Source of the DNA: Monilinia fructicola
Taxonomy: Eukaryota; Ascomycota; Leotiomycetes; Helotiales; Sclerotiniaceae
DNA length: 64,000 bases
Direction of reading: 5' to 3'
NCBI GenBank assembly: GCA_008692225.1
Contig: VICG01000016.1
Location: 496,001-560,000 of the forward strand
In this document: positions 1-11,555 of the stretch, in pieces
Layout of the letters: every line of letters begins with the position of its first letter
Numbering within the stretch: position 1 is the stretch's first letter
The notes under the pieces: model-generated
What the model was told of the DNA's origin: nothing
The model's input: the letters and a program-made list of their open reading frames with translations, nothing else
Database searches by the model: none
Translations under genes and position numbers: made by a program

Positions 1-560
1 TTAACTAAAAACACCTTTCAATTAATATTTCCCTGAACAATCGTTGCATTTGAACAAGACTGCCATCAAGATTCGGTACTAAGAGAGCTGTTTCATTGAG
101 CGAACGAAATTGCCACACCTTTTGGGTTTGAAAACGTTGTATGTAACCACGAGAAGGATGTACTCAATCATAATCGATCGTGGGATAGCGACTCTAGGTT
201 CGGAGCACACACGTCGTTAATTGTATTTCTTGAGATTTTGAAAGAAGAATGGACCCGTTCATGAAAAGAAAATGGTACACATACATGGTGTGGTTCATGA
301 AGCCACACTGGTTCATTACGATTCATTGTTAGTGAGCATCATTACGCAAATGGAAAGCATATACCTAGCTTGATTGAGTACCTTCAAGCGAGGATATTGA
401 TCTACGGTATATGCGGATATATCGATATTTAACAGTCCGCTACAAAGACGAGGCTAGATTGATATTTGTGTTATATTTGGAGACTTGGTTTAGACATGCA
501 CGTACTGTTCGGCAGTAGTCCCGCAATTTTTCCATCTTTAGATCATCAAATTGATATACT
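1..560. other. Intergenic, nothing recognised
   Basis: No reading frame with recognisable content, no RNA gene and no clear repeat is visible. The sequence has ordinary base composition and precedes the thaumatin-like remnant. Confidence 0.5.
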
Positions 561-562
561 AA

Positions 563-1166
563 TTGCCCGGAACATATCTTGAGGAGGTCATCCATAGTTG
601 TTGGAAGCTCGATGAATATGATACTAAGCAGAGTGACTTTGTATGGCAGTGTTTAATATTTCTCACAATGATGATTGGATCATATAATCAGACAGAGACT
701 ATGATCCCGAACAGTCAACCTGGTGAGCCACTTGGAATTGGCTACGATGCCAGCTTTGTCGATGCTATTCCACTACCCTGACATGAAATCTTGTACCGAA
801 CCCGCCGGTTGCACCCTTCCTCCTACCATTGGCTGCCCCTTTGAGAACCTCAGAATCTACAACGGTGATAAAAACACATGGTCAGTTTGGATGTCTGATT
901 GCAACCTTTACAAAACAGACGAGGCTTGTTTCAAGGGAGAATTTCAGTTCAGTCATCGATGCACTTCCAGCAGCGCACACATGACGCCCAAATGTCCTGA
1001 GGCTTTCAGCTGGGCTTATAATGACCCAAAAGCCTTCAATAGCTGCAATGAACAAAGCGATGTCTACATTGAAGTTGGTCTCACATCGAAAACGGTGTGT
1101 TGGAAGAAGAATTTGGATGGGATGTTGCGCTCCGAGAATCTCAAGTTCTTTGAGGCCCGCAACTAA
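563..1166 (+). pseudogene. Thaumatin-like protein remnant, frameshifted
   Basis: Two overlapping frames together resemble the C-terminal half of a thaumatin/osmotin-like secreted protein. The first frame ends in GYDASFVDAIPLP, like the family's YDVSLVDGYN(L)P segment, and hits a stop at about 779. The second frame, from about 782, continues with a Cys-rich stretch (GC, GCP, SDC, ACFKGEF, RC) and CPEAFSWAYNDP, close to the family's CPDAYSYAYDD motif. A single-base shift near 775-782 separates the halves. No signal peptide or N-terminal thaumatin segment is visible upstream, so the gene is probably truncated as well. Thaumatin-like proteins are secreted, Cys-rich glucan-binding or antifungal proteins. 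The family call rests on motif resemblance by eye. A frameshift from sequencing error is possible, but the missing N-terminus argues for real decay. Confidence 0.5.
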
Positions 1167-2887
1167 TACCAATTCCGTCAGATTTGTTCTTGTTTTGTCG
1201 TGACAGGAGTGTTGTGTTGAAGTTTTGAGGGAAAAGGAGTTTGGTGTTTGAACATATAATTCAGTTCTATTATCTAATGGTCGCTTTTCTTTCACATCTC
1301 CATCCAAGGCGATCTAGATAGCTCCTTGTAAAATCACACGGCACGGCGTTTATTTCTCCTTACGTTATCGGTTCACAGGCACCTAGAGGTAGAAACAGAT
1401 TATGAGTTTAGGATTTTGTGAGCAATTGGTGGTATTTTTGGGCTGTTATCAGCTTGTCATGATTAGAGATTCTGGTGGTAGCTTCATTTTGAAATAGTAT
1501 TGTGCTGAACTATTTCATGATGTCCGGTTCTTATAGACAAAAATATCTCCGAATGTGAGGGTGCTGTGGATAACTATTGTGAGAACCACATGAGCGAGAA
1601 TCACATGGGCATCTTGTTCATATGATTTTCAAGTCTTACGTAGTATCTATTGCCTGTCGTACTGTAGCTAGAGATCATCAACTTGTTTACATTTTCCTAT
1701 CTTGTCACTACTTACGCGTCGTATCTTTTATGCTTCTCTCTTAGCTATTGTGATCTCTATCTATATTCTACACTGACATCTTGGCGCCTGCTTATATCCT
1801 AGACTTGAAGGCCATTTCACTAGACGACCTACCTACCTCCATTGCTCTACACTAGTTGCAACAAAGATTTGAAATAAAAAAGACGGGTGTGGGATCTAGA
1901 TAGGACTTGGATAACCTTAATCGGGAAACTGTGACTTTTTGTACAGTTATGAATGGCCTACAGCAGAAGTCTGTGTGCAAAGCCCTAACAAGTATAAGAT
2001 GGGTTGATACAGTTATAAGATAAGATTTGCAAGCTTGGATTGCTATTAGGATCTCCACGAGACGAGTGAAGTATTGAATGGGTATATGCCGCTGACCAAA
2101 ATCAATAAACCTTTTTGTCGCTCACCAGATAATAGATAGATACATCACTAACAGTGGGAAATGACCCCTAATCTCCATTCTCTCAACCGAGGAGATTCTT
2201 AAGGGGCGTTTACTGGCAGCTACTCGCTTAACAAATCTTCCGATAATCATTCGAGTAAATAAACTAATATCAAAACATACTTTGGTTAAATATTCTCCTG
2301 ATGCATTGGCAAATTGACTATTCATCTCAAATTTTGTTCTCAAACACTGGTGAGTAGTTACTAGTTAGCCTTCATGACTCTTAGTCCCTCTTCTATTTTA
2401 AATAGTTCAGTTCTAGTATTATGTGCTCCTCGACACATGGCATACCCCTTCCAATTAACTGAGTTTAGCAATAAGGTAATTGTTAGAGTCCGGCTTTAAT
2501 GATTATTTAGCAACTCAAGCTATAGATGCATCTTCAAACAATATTATGTCAGTCATCAATTATAGTACTTTGTGATCACATAACCAGCGTCGACCATTTT
2601 CTAAAATTCATAATTCAGACAGCTCATTCAAAATTCTTTGGATAAAAGTCTATCTGTATTCTGACAGTCAAGTTCAAATTGAGACCCTGATATGAATTGA
2701 AATATTTGAACTGTTCGGGTATCTGAGCATGAGTTATGATTAAAGATCGTCGAACAGTCTGCCATGTATCAATATTGCTGATGACCCGTCTTCGATAGTT
2801 CTTTGCTGATTATCTTGGAGAACTACGCCATCTCATAGAATATGAAGTAAGCTCTCGTTGCATTAATTCATTGTATTGAACATTTTA
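1167..2887. other. Intergenic, nothing recognised
   Basis: Only short frames with no family resemblance are present. Composition is moderately AT-rich. I see no tandem repeat, tRNA or transposon motif. Confidence 0.5.
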
Positions 2888-3637
2888 TCAATCCTCGCAA
2901 CACTCTAGGTCCAAAAATTCCATTCCGTCATATGCATTACTGTCGGAAAAAATGGACGAGTGAAGGTCAAGTAGTGACAGTAAAGTATCAGGGATATTCC
3001 GATGGTTTGTATTGTCCCAGGATACATCCCAACTAATAAAGTCTTCTGATCCCAAGGACACATCTCCAACTCTCGGTGTCGCATTGCTTCCGGGAACTTT
3101 CCCTAGCTGCCCATCAACAACTTTCATCCTGTACTCACCCATCGTCATACCCGTTTCTTTCTTAAATACCCTACAGAAATGACTTTCCGTAAAGCCAACT
3201 TCTTTCGCCATTTTCTTGACCGTCCACTTTTTAACACCGTCCTCCATCTCAATCTCAATTAACTTCATAGCTTTGTCAACCATTCTTTTTCCCCTTCCCA
3301 TCTCACCTAGATCATCACTCTTAATTGCCTCTGCAGCATCCTCTGCAAGATTCTTTTCATGGTATCCAACTTCAGTGCCAGCTTGATTTCTCACTCTGCC
3401 CTCATCAACATTCGGCCGGCATCTCCTGCAAGCTCGAAATCCATCTCGTTCCGCCTGCTCCGCATTCTCGTGAAAAACGATATTTGCGCGACGTGCAAGG
3501 CGTGAAGGACAAGTCGGCCTGCAATATATCTTGGTCGTGATCACGCTGTATATGAAAGCGGAATGAGCGAGAGGATCACGGGACGCGAGTGCTTGGTGGC
3601 GTTTAGTTGAGGTCAAGAAGAGATTTCTGTTGATCAT
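2888..3637 (-). CDS. Ada-type methylphosphotriester sensor with AraC-like HTH
   Basis: A single-exon protein of 249 residues with the architecture of the N-terminal half of bacterial Ada. Residues about 13-80 form the Ada zinc-binding domain: Cys39, Cys43, Cys70 and Cys73 (YCRPTC and ACRRC) have the same 4/27/3 spacing as Cys38/42/69/72 of E. coli Ada, where Cys38 takes the methyl group from Sp-methylphosphotriesters. Residues about 136-170 (WTVKKMAKEVGFTESHFCRVF) resemble one AraC-type helix-turn-helix. Ada activates alkylation-repair genes once methylated; the same role is inferred here. The alkyltransferase domain found at the C-terminus of E. coli Ada is absent, but a gene for it starts 495 bp away on the other strand. 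The C-terminal 70 residues are unrecognised. The start ATG (3637) is the first in frame and leaves the domain complete. Confidence 0.85.
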   Translation of the reverse strand: MINRNLFLTSTKRHQALASRDPLAHSAFIYSVITTKIYCRPTCPSRLARRANIVFHENAEQAERDGFRACRRCRPNVDEGRVRNQAGTEVGYHEKNLAEDAAEAIKSDDLGEMGRGKRMVDKAMKLIEIEMEDGVKKWTVKKMAKEVGFTESHFCRVFKKETGMTMGEYRMKVVDGQLGKVPGSNATPRVGDVSLGSEDFISWDVSWDNTNHRNIPDTLLSLLDLHSSIFSDSNAYDGMEFLDLECCED

Positions 3638-4132
3638 TTTGAATCTTGACCTTGATCAGGCCTCATCGTTTAGGTCATTGAGGACCTGAGGTATAAAATG
3701 AGTACCTTGGGATAAACAATGGCTGGAGAAATCGAGATGATGGAAAAGGTGAGGTTGATGCAATGATGACTAAGCAATCACTGTGATAGAAGTGACCAAT
3801 GAGAAGCTTTCACCTTCAGCCACCAAGGACCACCAGACCATAGCTCCGAATTGTTAATAGACAGAACAACTTCTTTACTTCAACTATTTTGTCGAAAATT
3901 TCTTGAATTCTAAGAAACATATGCAATAGAAGATCATCAGTCGTCTAATGCAGAACTTTTCAAGACTGGAGAATCGAGGGGTTTACACGTGAACACAAGG
4001 TGTCTCTTGTTAATATAAGAGTTTCAAGAAACACAATTACTGCCGAAGATCAAAAGTGCAAGATCTAAGGAAATCCATTCTCAGAGCTCACGAATTCTCT
4101 TGCGCAAAGTCCCGACTTGCGACAAGCGTAAA
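3638..4132. promoter_or_regulatory. Shared divergent promoter of the two alkylation-repair genes
   Basis: This 495-bp gap lies between the start codons of the Ada-type regulator (minus strand) and the alkyltransferase (plus strand), so it must hold both 5' UTRs and promoters. A regulatory link is inferred from the arrangement and from the known Ada autoregulation in bacteria. I could not identify a specific operator by eye. Confidence 0.45.
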
Positions 4133-4644
4133 ATGGCTACTTCATCCCAGTCCAAAGAATTCGCCATGACAGGCGTCACAGATTTCCAGCGCGTAAGTAT
4201 CTGTCCATTCATTCTAGCATTATTTGTCAATGACACCATTTCCAGAAAGTCTACATACTGCTTTTGCAAATCCCATCCGGCAAGGTCTCCTCGTATGCCT
4301 CCCTTGCCAAAGCTCTTTCAACTGCTCCTCGTGCAGTGGGTGGAGCTTTGAAACGAAATCCTTATGCACCGCAGGTGCCTTGTCATCGAATTATATGTGC
4401 TGATGGTGTATGTATCTATAACCAATCGATCTATCTTACAAGTTTCATGATGGTCTTTTCAGGAAAGCGACGGAGTGCTAATACATGATAGTCGATCGGA
4501 GGATTCAAGGGTGAAGCGCAAGATGCACCTTCTAAAATCAACCAGCAGGAGAAACTGGGGTTACTAAAGAGTGAGGGAGTTGAGTTCGATAGCAATGGTC
4601 AATTGATCGATGGAGGAAGATGGTGGGATGAGTTTCATGTGTGA
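4133..4644 (+). CDS. MGT1: Methylated-DNA-protein-cysteine methyltransferase (MGMT/Ogt domain)
   Basis: Three exons, 4133-4192, 4246-4407 and 4492-4644, give 124 residues. Introns have GTAAGT and GTATGT donors and a CAG and a TAG acceptor. The protein is essentially only the DNA-binding/alkyltransfer domain: FQRKVYILLLQIPSGKVSSY matches the winged-helix start, RAVGGALKRNP the recognition helix, and VPCHRII (Cys66) the acceptor-cysteine motif. It ends with GGFKGE and a short tail. The enzyme transfers the alkyl group from O6-alkylguanine to its own cysteine in a suicide reaction. It is short compared with human MGMT (about 207 residues) but similar to yeast-type and Ada C-terminal domains. The ATG at 4133 was chosen because it follows a leader without other ATGs in frame and gives a compact domain. 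It is divergent from the Ada-type regulator. Confidence 0.88.
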
Positions 4645-5978
4645 GCAGGATTGCAGGTGATTACACATCAATTTTCGGGGAAAACAAACCAAACACTAAA
4701 AGATTATTGGAGAAAACTTATCGCTTCAAGTTGGCATTTTTATTTCTGTTCAGGTTACTTGTATGAACAGATTCAAAATGTTTACTCGCCACGCTTTTTC
4801 TTATCGCTTCATCAATATACTGCACAGACTCTTTCCCCCTTAACATCCAAGCGAATGCTTGGTTAACGCAGACAATCGATCATTCAAGTTCATGCGATAT
4901 GCACCAATCAGCTCAACGAAAAGGCATTGTCTTTTGTTATCGGCTACGGCCCATAGACTAAGATTTAGCTCTCAACCAAACCAGTGCTAATACAACCAAC
5001 GAAGTTGCATCTTTCATCCTTGAACTGTCCTTTGAATTATCTTCCACGTATTATCAACTCAATTCATATCATATAAGAGTTTATATGCTATTACACTGTC
5101 ACATACACAAGATTCAGTCGTTCAAGATAATTTCAAAAAGCCGCCACGAATAGTCAACTTGAACCTACCGAGGAAGCATATCATTGCTCAGTGCCGAAAC
5201 AAGCTCTTTTTCAAAGGATCAAGCAAGACAAACTGAAGGTTAGTCCATCATTCTTCTAGTGGAGTTTTGCCTAGGTTCATCAAAATCTTGATGACGTTCG
5301 ACGAGGAATGTCTTCCTTATAGTTAGACGTGCTCAGTGAAGCTTTGCGACCTAAAGTTAGGGCCTGATAATCCCAGGTAAATACCCATTGTTGAGCCACT
5401 CTGTAACGAAAAGCAAACAAGTCCAGTTCACAATAATAAAATTGAGCAACAAGATCTGAAATGTGATTGTATCTCGAAAGCAGCTTTACTTTATGAACGA
5501 AGCCTTGATACGATGAAATTAGTATTTGCTAATCGGCTCAGATCCCCATGAACTCCACTAGGTGGGTAGTCTGATGGCTATAAGACCAACTCAATGATGA
5601 TCCTACAACGAATCTTGACCCTCTTCCCTCCACAAAGACGTGTAGTCTATGATGCGGAAATCTGTCATTGAAGGACATCGGGAAATCCACAGGGCATTTC
5701 CCCAGAACCTTGTAACAGGATATCCCATCTTTCACGGCAGTTGTGCCAGAGTTAAGCCTGTGGATAATGAATCAGCGAAAACTTCAATCCTCCGGCCATG
5801 ACTTCGTAATGTGATTTACCCATATCTCGGCAAATTTTAAGATGGCGGAGCGTCATGTCCCGTGGTGGTGTCCCCTGGGTGTTCCTAGAGGCGTTCCTAT
5901 CTCCAAATTCAAGAACGGCATTAAAGAAAGCTATCAGGTGTATTTTATAGAAAGCTGGGATGCTAACTTGAAAGATAG
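4645..5978. other. Intergenic, nothing recognised
   Basis: About 1.3 kb with only short unsupported frames. The last 130 bp may contain a decayed first exon of the GH5 pseudogene but nothing can be assigned with confidence. Confidence 0.4.
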
Positions 5979-7165
5979 GCGCTACAGGTACAGTTGGTAC
6001 AGGACTTCCAGGAACATTTGGACGGGACTATTCGTTCATCAACAAATCAGCAATTGATATTTATGTGAACGAGAACAAGGTAGGCTCATGATCAGACTAA
6101 TGCACTTATAGGTTATGATAGAAGAGATGCTGCACGAAAAGATTCTCTATCTAGCAGCTTTGCAGGTGAATCTGTTTCGTGTAGCTTTTCTACTTGTGCG
6201 GATGTGTCCACTTGCTACCGGCTTAGGGTCTACATTTAATGAAACGGTATATTCACGATCAATCCCTCCTTGGCAATGAAACGACATAATATCTAGAATA
6301 GCATTTCTCTTATTATGCGGATGCTATAAACTACATCATTCGAAACAAGTCGTCCTATGCTATCCTGGACCCTCATAACTACATGCGCTACAATGATCCA
6401 TCTTCACAGCCATTTTCCGGATCTGTGATAGGCAATACCAGTGATCCTACAGCTGCAACAACAGCACAATTTGGAGCATTCTGGGGAGAGTTGGCCAAGA
6501 GATTTAGGAATAATCAAAATGTTATTTTTGGATTGATGAACGAGGCTAGCTTTTGTTCTCGTTTTACCCCTCAATTTTCAAAAAATGTTGCGGACAAGAG
6601 AATCAAGGCTGATCAGAGTCTGAGCCACACGATATGCCGACAAGCCTGGTGCTGGCTGGTGCCAGAAATTCGGAAAAACCAGAGCGATGATGCCGACAAT
6701 GGATTCCGGAGCTAATAAGAACAGGGTCTTAGCCCCAGGTAATGCATGGACAGGGAGACATTTATGGACCGAAGGTTCCGACCCCTCTAGCGCGCACATG
6801 CAGAAACTTCTTGACATCAAGAACACTGCAATTGATATCCACGGATACCCCAATGTTGATTTTCCGGTGGCAATTTGATCTGCGCATCCCCGGCCCCGGA
6901 ACTTCTCGCTCTTCTCACCCGTTGGCTCCAAACATAGAATCTCAAAGCCATGATTACCGAATTTTGCGGTGCTAATGGCGCAGAATGCGCTCCGTATATC
7001 AAGGACTTATCGATTACATGGCACATAATGATGAGTATAGATGCAGGTCAGCTTGGGCCGCTGGACCATTCTGGGGAAGTTATTCGCCGTGTTGTACCGA
7101 TTCGTTGCAGTGGGGGAGCTTGGAGCCACGGAGCCTGACGAGTGATGGAAGTGGGTGAGATCAGT
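5979..7165 (+). pseudogene. GH5 endoglucanase (cellulase) pseudogene
   Basis: Scattered blocks on the plus strand spell a fungal glycoside hydrolase family 5 endo-1,4-beta-glucanase. They are, in order: LPGTFGRDYSFINKSAID (about 6008), FRVAF-like sequence (about 6175), YAILDPHNYMRYNDPS (about 6356), FGAFWGELAKRFRNNQNVIF with GLMNEA (6470-6545; the Glu is the usual acid/base), VLAPGNAWTGRHLWTEGSDP (6727-6785), AIDIHGYP in place of DIHEYLD, MITEF (about 6950; the Glu is the usual nucleophile), and AWAAGPFWGSYSPCCTDS (about 7055-7105). The blocks lie in different frames with several shifts and stops, and the family's HEY motif is altered. No signal peptide or cellulose-binding module was found. 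The damage is much heavier than the single indels in neighbouring housekeeping genes, so this is a real pseudogene. Confidence 0.85.
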
Positions 7166-7559
7166 TCCATGACCTTGGTTTTCTGCTTGAAGTATAACAT
7201 TCTGATTGGTGTTAGGTTATACAGTACACGACGGTTTGGTTGAAGACTGTACGTCCCTTGCTGCCCAAGACATTGCAGAAGTAGGTCCAGCGACTGTGCA
7301 TTAGGGCCGAACAGCGTACCCATCCGGAATGTTTCAGCGTACTGTAGTTGTAGTTGAAATTTACGGGTCTAGTTGACGCCCCTGAAGGCCAGTTCCGCTA
7401 CCCCTGTAGAGGTTTTTTCCGGGAGCAGAGAGGTTCTACTAGGATGTTCCAAGGTTGATCAATAAGTTCTAAATTTGTCTAACCGCTTACTTAGTTAGAA
7501 TACCGGTTGACCTATACAAGCACGTGGAATAGTCACTCAAAATCATTAGAATTCGACAA
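7166..7559. other. Intergenic, nothing recognised
   Basis: Sequence of ordinary composition between the cellulase pseudogene and an AT-rich island. No gene is seen. Confidence 0.4.
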
Positions 7560-8310
7560 TTTTTGAAAGTTATCAAAAGCTTCCTTTCCAATTAATCCAA
7601 TTAGAAAAAATTACAATAGTATAGATTAACAAAATGTATTACTGAATTTAAATTATATAAATTTCTTAATTTGATACTAGTGAAATATAGACCATTAGGT
7701 TGTCTGATCATTTTGGGAAAGAATCGTACCATTCGGCTATTTTTAGGAATCTTTAACCCTTCTTTAGTAGTGATATGCGTAGTCGATATATAAGGTATAA
7801 ACAATGTTTATATCATATAAACATTTTTACATTATATAAGCTTTTTTACATTATATACTTCCTTGTCCTATGTAAACTCCGTATAAAATTTTACATAGTG
7901 CAAAAATTTCTATATTATATATAGGTCGTGTAGAAATTTTTAAAAATATATTAAATATTTTATAAAAAAATAAAAAAATAGATCTGTAATTATCTAAGCA
8001 TATTAGATAATAATTATATAATTAGATTTTTTTGATTAAAGTTATATATAATACTATTATACTATAAGAAATATAATATTTGATTATGTTTACAAAAGTA
8101 TTTTGAAATATATTTAAGCTTTAATTAAGTTTCTTCGAAAAATTTTATTTATTTATTATGTAGAAATTATACATTGTGTAAAGTTTTATATTATGTATAT
8201 ATTGTGTACAAATGTACATTATTTATACAAAGTACATTATATAAATACCATATACAAATCGTGTACTATCATGTACATTATGTACACATCATATTATGGT
8301 TTCGTATAGC
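7560..8310. repeat. AT-rich island with TACATTATRTA-like motifs
   Basis: This block is strikingly AT-rich compared with its flanks. The motif TACATTATATA/TACATTATGTA recurs near both ends (about 7815-7900 and 8170-8295). It has no coding content. It resembles a RIP-degraded short transposon or a decayed inverted-repeat element, but I could not define termini or a target duplication. Confidence 0.45.
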
Positions 8311-9586
8311 TTCACTGAGGTTGCAGCCGAGCATCATAGCAGGGACTTTGCAGAGTAAGTGCCGGGCAGGTTACTGCCGTCGTTCTCTGTGCCTCTCCAC
8401 TGCAGTTCCAAAGCAAACAATTCCACAATGCGGAGTATTTCTTTATTGCACCATGAATTCGGAAGATGTCTGAGACATGCAGAGAAAAGATGCGTTGACG
8501 TGGTCCACAAAGCTCTAGATCCACTGGTGATCTAATAGTGGTTGCACTTCGAAGTCATCGAGGAATCCAAGGATGATGTGACACCAGATCGGCGTGTATC
8601 TCAATGCCAAGTATATATTTGCTCGTAGAACAAGCGCCCGGTGCAAGAATCTATTGGTAGAATATTTGAGTATGGAATTTTGTATGCAGATGACAATCAT
8701 TTGGACCCGCAATTCTTGTTGCGCCTAAAGTTTTGACGACATTCCATTGTTTTATGGTGTTTCTGAGAATGCACACATTGGATGACCTGTGCATGTAACC
8801 TTACTAGAACTATGAATAATTCAACCTGATTGGTTATTTAGTTTCAGAACGGCCTTTGAAGACAGATACTTGTATTTTAAAAGGCTGTTATCATTTGAAT
8901 TTTGTAGCTTTTTGTGACGAGGAACGGGGAACAGAGGGGTCAACTGAAAATAATGTAGTTATTCATGAAGAGGAAAGGAAAGGATTGAAGATTCTTTTCT
9001 GTTAAATACTAGCGTAGATGGTCATGTGACCCTGTCAGAAGGGTTGCTTCCTGACACTTTTGAATTAAAGGAGGAAGTGAATGATTAAGAATTGTCAGAG
9101 ATTTGTGAAGGTGAATTTTTATTATATATCCTACATATGAAAGGTTTCCAATCTTGAGATAAATACGAATATTCCCAAACATTTTGAGAATTCTGGTGGC
9201 TCGGGGAGTTAATAACCTCCCTATTAAGCGAAAATGTCCAGCATTTTAAAGGATAAGAAATTATAGCTTCCATCAAATCCACTCCATATCAAGATAAAAT
9301 TCAACACTGTAGCACCCAACTCATCCCATGTCATACTATCAACAAATAGCAACCCCGCCGCCTATGAAGCCCCAATTGGTCTATTGGAAGAAGAGTCTGG
9401 CGCCGCGATGATCATAGGTGGAAGTAACATGGTGAAAGCCTGGCATAGTTCAAAGGAGCCTTGAGCCATAGCTCTCGTTGAATCCAAATCATCGTCAATT
9501 TCATTATGTGGAAATGATGGAGCCCGGCCAGGCGTAGTTGAAGGTGCTGTTGATATAGGTGTATGGTTCAAAGGCATGTTTGTGAG
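8311..9586. other. Intergenic, nothing recognised
   Basis: No supported gene. A 71-codon frame on the minus strand (9362-9577) lies just downstream of the small membrane-protein candidate but is out of phase with its introns, so it was not joined to it. Confidence 0.4.
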
Positions 9587-9868
9587 CTACTGCCCTTGTT
9601 CGAGATCAGGCTCTTCTGGTGTGTCCAGTCCAGTTAGTCGATTGTTGGAAGTTGAGGCGATATGATGAATATCTTACTTGGTGCACCTAGGGTAATTTGT
9701 TGTCTACACATGATATAGATGGAGATGATTGATAGAAGCACGCTACTCATGCCAAAGCAGATGGCGATAATGTTATTGGCAGGCACTGAATAGATGGATT
9801 AGCTTTGAAATCGGCGAGAACGTGTAGTACTATCAATGTATGACAGACTCGAGAATGTACTAACACAT
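9587..9868 (-). CDS. Possible tiny single-pass membrane protein (46 aa), hypothetical
   Basis: A three-exon model (9865-9868, 9678-9785, 9587-9615) gives 46 residues. The introns look genuine: donors GTTAGT and GTAAGA, branch-like CTAAT and CTAAC, acceptors TTCAG and ACCAG. The product has one hydrophobic segment (NIIAICFGMSSVLLSIISIY, about residues 6-25), a short basic/polar stretch and an acidic tail ending KEPDLEQGQ. Small one-helix proteins like this are common in fungal genomes and have no assigned function. The first exon is only ATG plus one base, which is unusual. The frame is open for about 38 further codons upstream without an ATG, so the true start may lie in an undetected exon. 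Transcript evidence would decide. Confidence 0.35.
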
Positions 9869-10646
9869 TTCGCAAATAAGTGTTTGGTGCAGATTGGAGT
9901 GATGTAAACTCGTGTCGAGGGTATCGTCGTAAACGAAGCTGATGATTTTTGTATTTGTATGTTCGTTGAAAGAGAGCGATCAAGATATAATACGCGGGGT
10001 AGTGCCTTTATATATCTGTATATCTAGAATTTCGAGCCAAGTTTGTCATTGCATACATAGATAAGATCATACTTCACCTATTAGTGAACCTCTACGTATC
10101 AGTTCCAGCACAGTCGGTGAGGACATTGAGGGGAAAGTTTGAAAATTCTTGCCCAGTCCTTTCTTTGGGCTTATGCTCTGTGGATCAAGCAAAATACATA
10201 TACGGAGTAAGTGACTAGGTAGTATTTTATACTGTAGTTACTTAAATATCCCTGATGTACTACTCCCACTGCCCAACCGGCGGTGGTCTGCAGGTCAGAT
10301 GCACTGTCATGGATGTAGACTCCCCAATCGGTCGATTTTGATTTCGTTAGTTCTAACTGGTGTAGCGAGGGTTGTATGTGGGGGAAATATGAGGGTGCAT
10401 TTCACTGAATGGCAGATAGTATGTACTGTACAGTGCATATGCAGTACTACAGTACAGTACAGTACCGCACTGTAGTGTAACTCTAGCATTCCCATTCACC
10501 TTTTCGAACGATGACATCCCACTCTTGACTATATTACTATACTCCGTACACTGTACTGTACAGTACCAATGAGTATGCATTACATGGCAGTACGTCATGT
10601 ACAGTATCTACTGTGTACATACTCCGTACATACGTAGCATTTCCCA
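9869..10646. other. Intergenic with TACAG/TGTAC-rich sequence
   Basis: No gene is seen. From about 10420 to 10620 the sequence is rich in short TACAGTACAG and TGTACTGTAC runs, including a stretch of consecutive AGTAC units at about 10451-10465. Similar CAGTAC runs recur at about 12255 and 12770. Confidence 0.45.
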
Positions 10647-10647
10647 T

Positions 10648-10724
10648 GTTCGTCTCCTGTTCGTCCCCTGTTCATATCCTGTTCGGCCCCTGTATGCACC
10701 CTGTTCATCTCCTGTTCGGCCCCT
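10648..10724 (+). repeat. 11-bp tandem array (GTTCGTCCCCT), 7 units
   Basis: Seven consecutive degenerate 11-bp units of the form GTTCGTCCCCT are read directly. The same unit continues on the far side of the 828-bp inverted-repeat element (11556-11610), so the array was interrupted by that insertion. Confidence 0.8.
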
Positions 10725-10726
10725 GT

Positions 10727-11554
10727 CCCTACAGAACTAAAATTCTAACCTTTCGACAATCAGTGAATCTTATATTAAAAACCTAATTTCATTTACGATC
10801 TATTTGTTTTTGTTGTAGAATTATATAGAGTTATATAGAAATCCTTTTATATAGTTTATATAGCTTATATACTAAAAAGTGAAAAAACGAACTAGTATAA
10901 ACTCTCTATTATTATAAAAGCTAATCCATTTTTGAAAGCATTACGATCACTTAGACGATCACTTGGACGATTACGATCACGATTATAAGCATTATAGTAT
11001 TATTATTATTATTAAAGCTATTTAGAGATTCGAAATTGTTAAAGTTGTTAAGCCTATATAATGTGTTAACGTTGAAAAAAGCGATGGAATAAGGGGGGGA
11101 AAGCGAATGGAAAAAGCAATTTACCTTCGAATTTCAACGAAATAATTTTAACTTACCTTTTATATATATAAAAGAATAAAAGAATGAAAGAATAAAATAA
11201 TAAAAGAATAAAAGAAGGAATGAAAGAATAAAAGAATAAAGGTATTCAAGAATTAGTATATCGAATATTAAAGCTATTCAACGAATATTAAAGCTATTTA
11301 ACGAAACTAATTCATTTTAAGCCAACTAACAGATTTTAGACTACCTATAGATAAACTAACAGATTTTAAACTATCCATAGATAAACTAATAGATTTTAGG
11401 CTTCTTTTAATCAAACTAGTAGAATTCTAACTATTTATAATTAAATTAACATAATTTAAACTATATATATATATACCCATATATTTATAAAACATGCTAT
11501 TTTTGAAAAAACGTTGATTCACTGACTTTTTATAGGAATTCTAGTTCCGTAGGG
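10727..11554. mobile_element. 828-bp non-autonomous inverted-repeat element (MITE-like)
   Basis: The left end starts CCCTACAGAACTAAAATTCT and the right end, read on the other strand, starts CCCTACGGAACTAGAATTCC. Similarity continues inward through a CAGTGAATC block for about 45 bp. A 3-bp duplication TGT (10724-10726 and 11555-11557) flanks it. Removing the element and one TGT restores the surrounding 11-bp array in register, which strongly supports these borders. The interior is AT-rich with no coding capacity. Left-end differences are largely C-to-T/G-to-A, as RIP would give. The superfamily is not assigned. Confidence 0.7.
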
Positions 11555-11555
11555 T

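Noticed and set aside
9362..9577. 71-codon minus-strand frame as the C-terminal exon of the small membrane protein
   Set aside because: The splice phase does not fit; the exon ending KEPDLEQGQ is in phase and has better signals.
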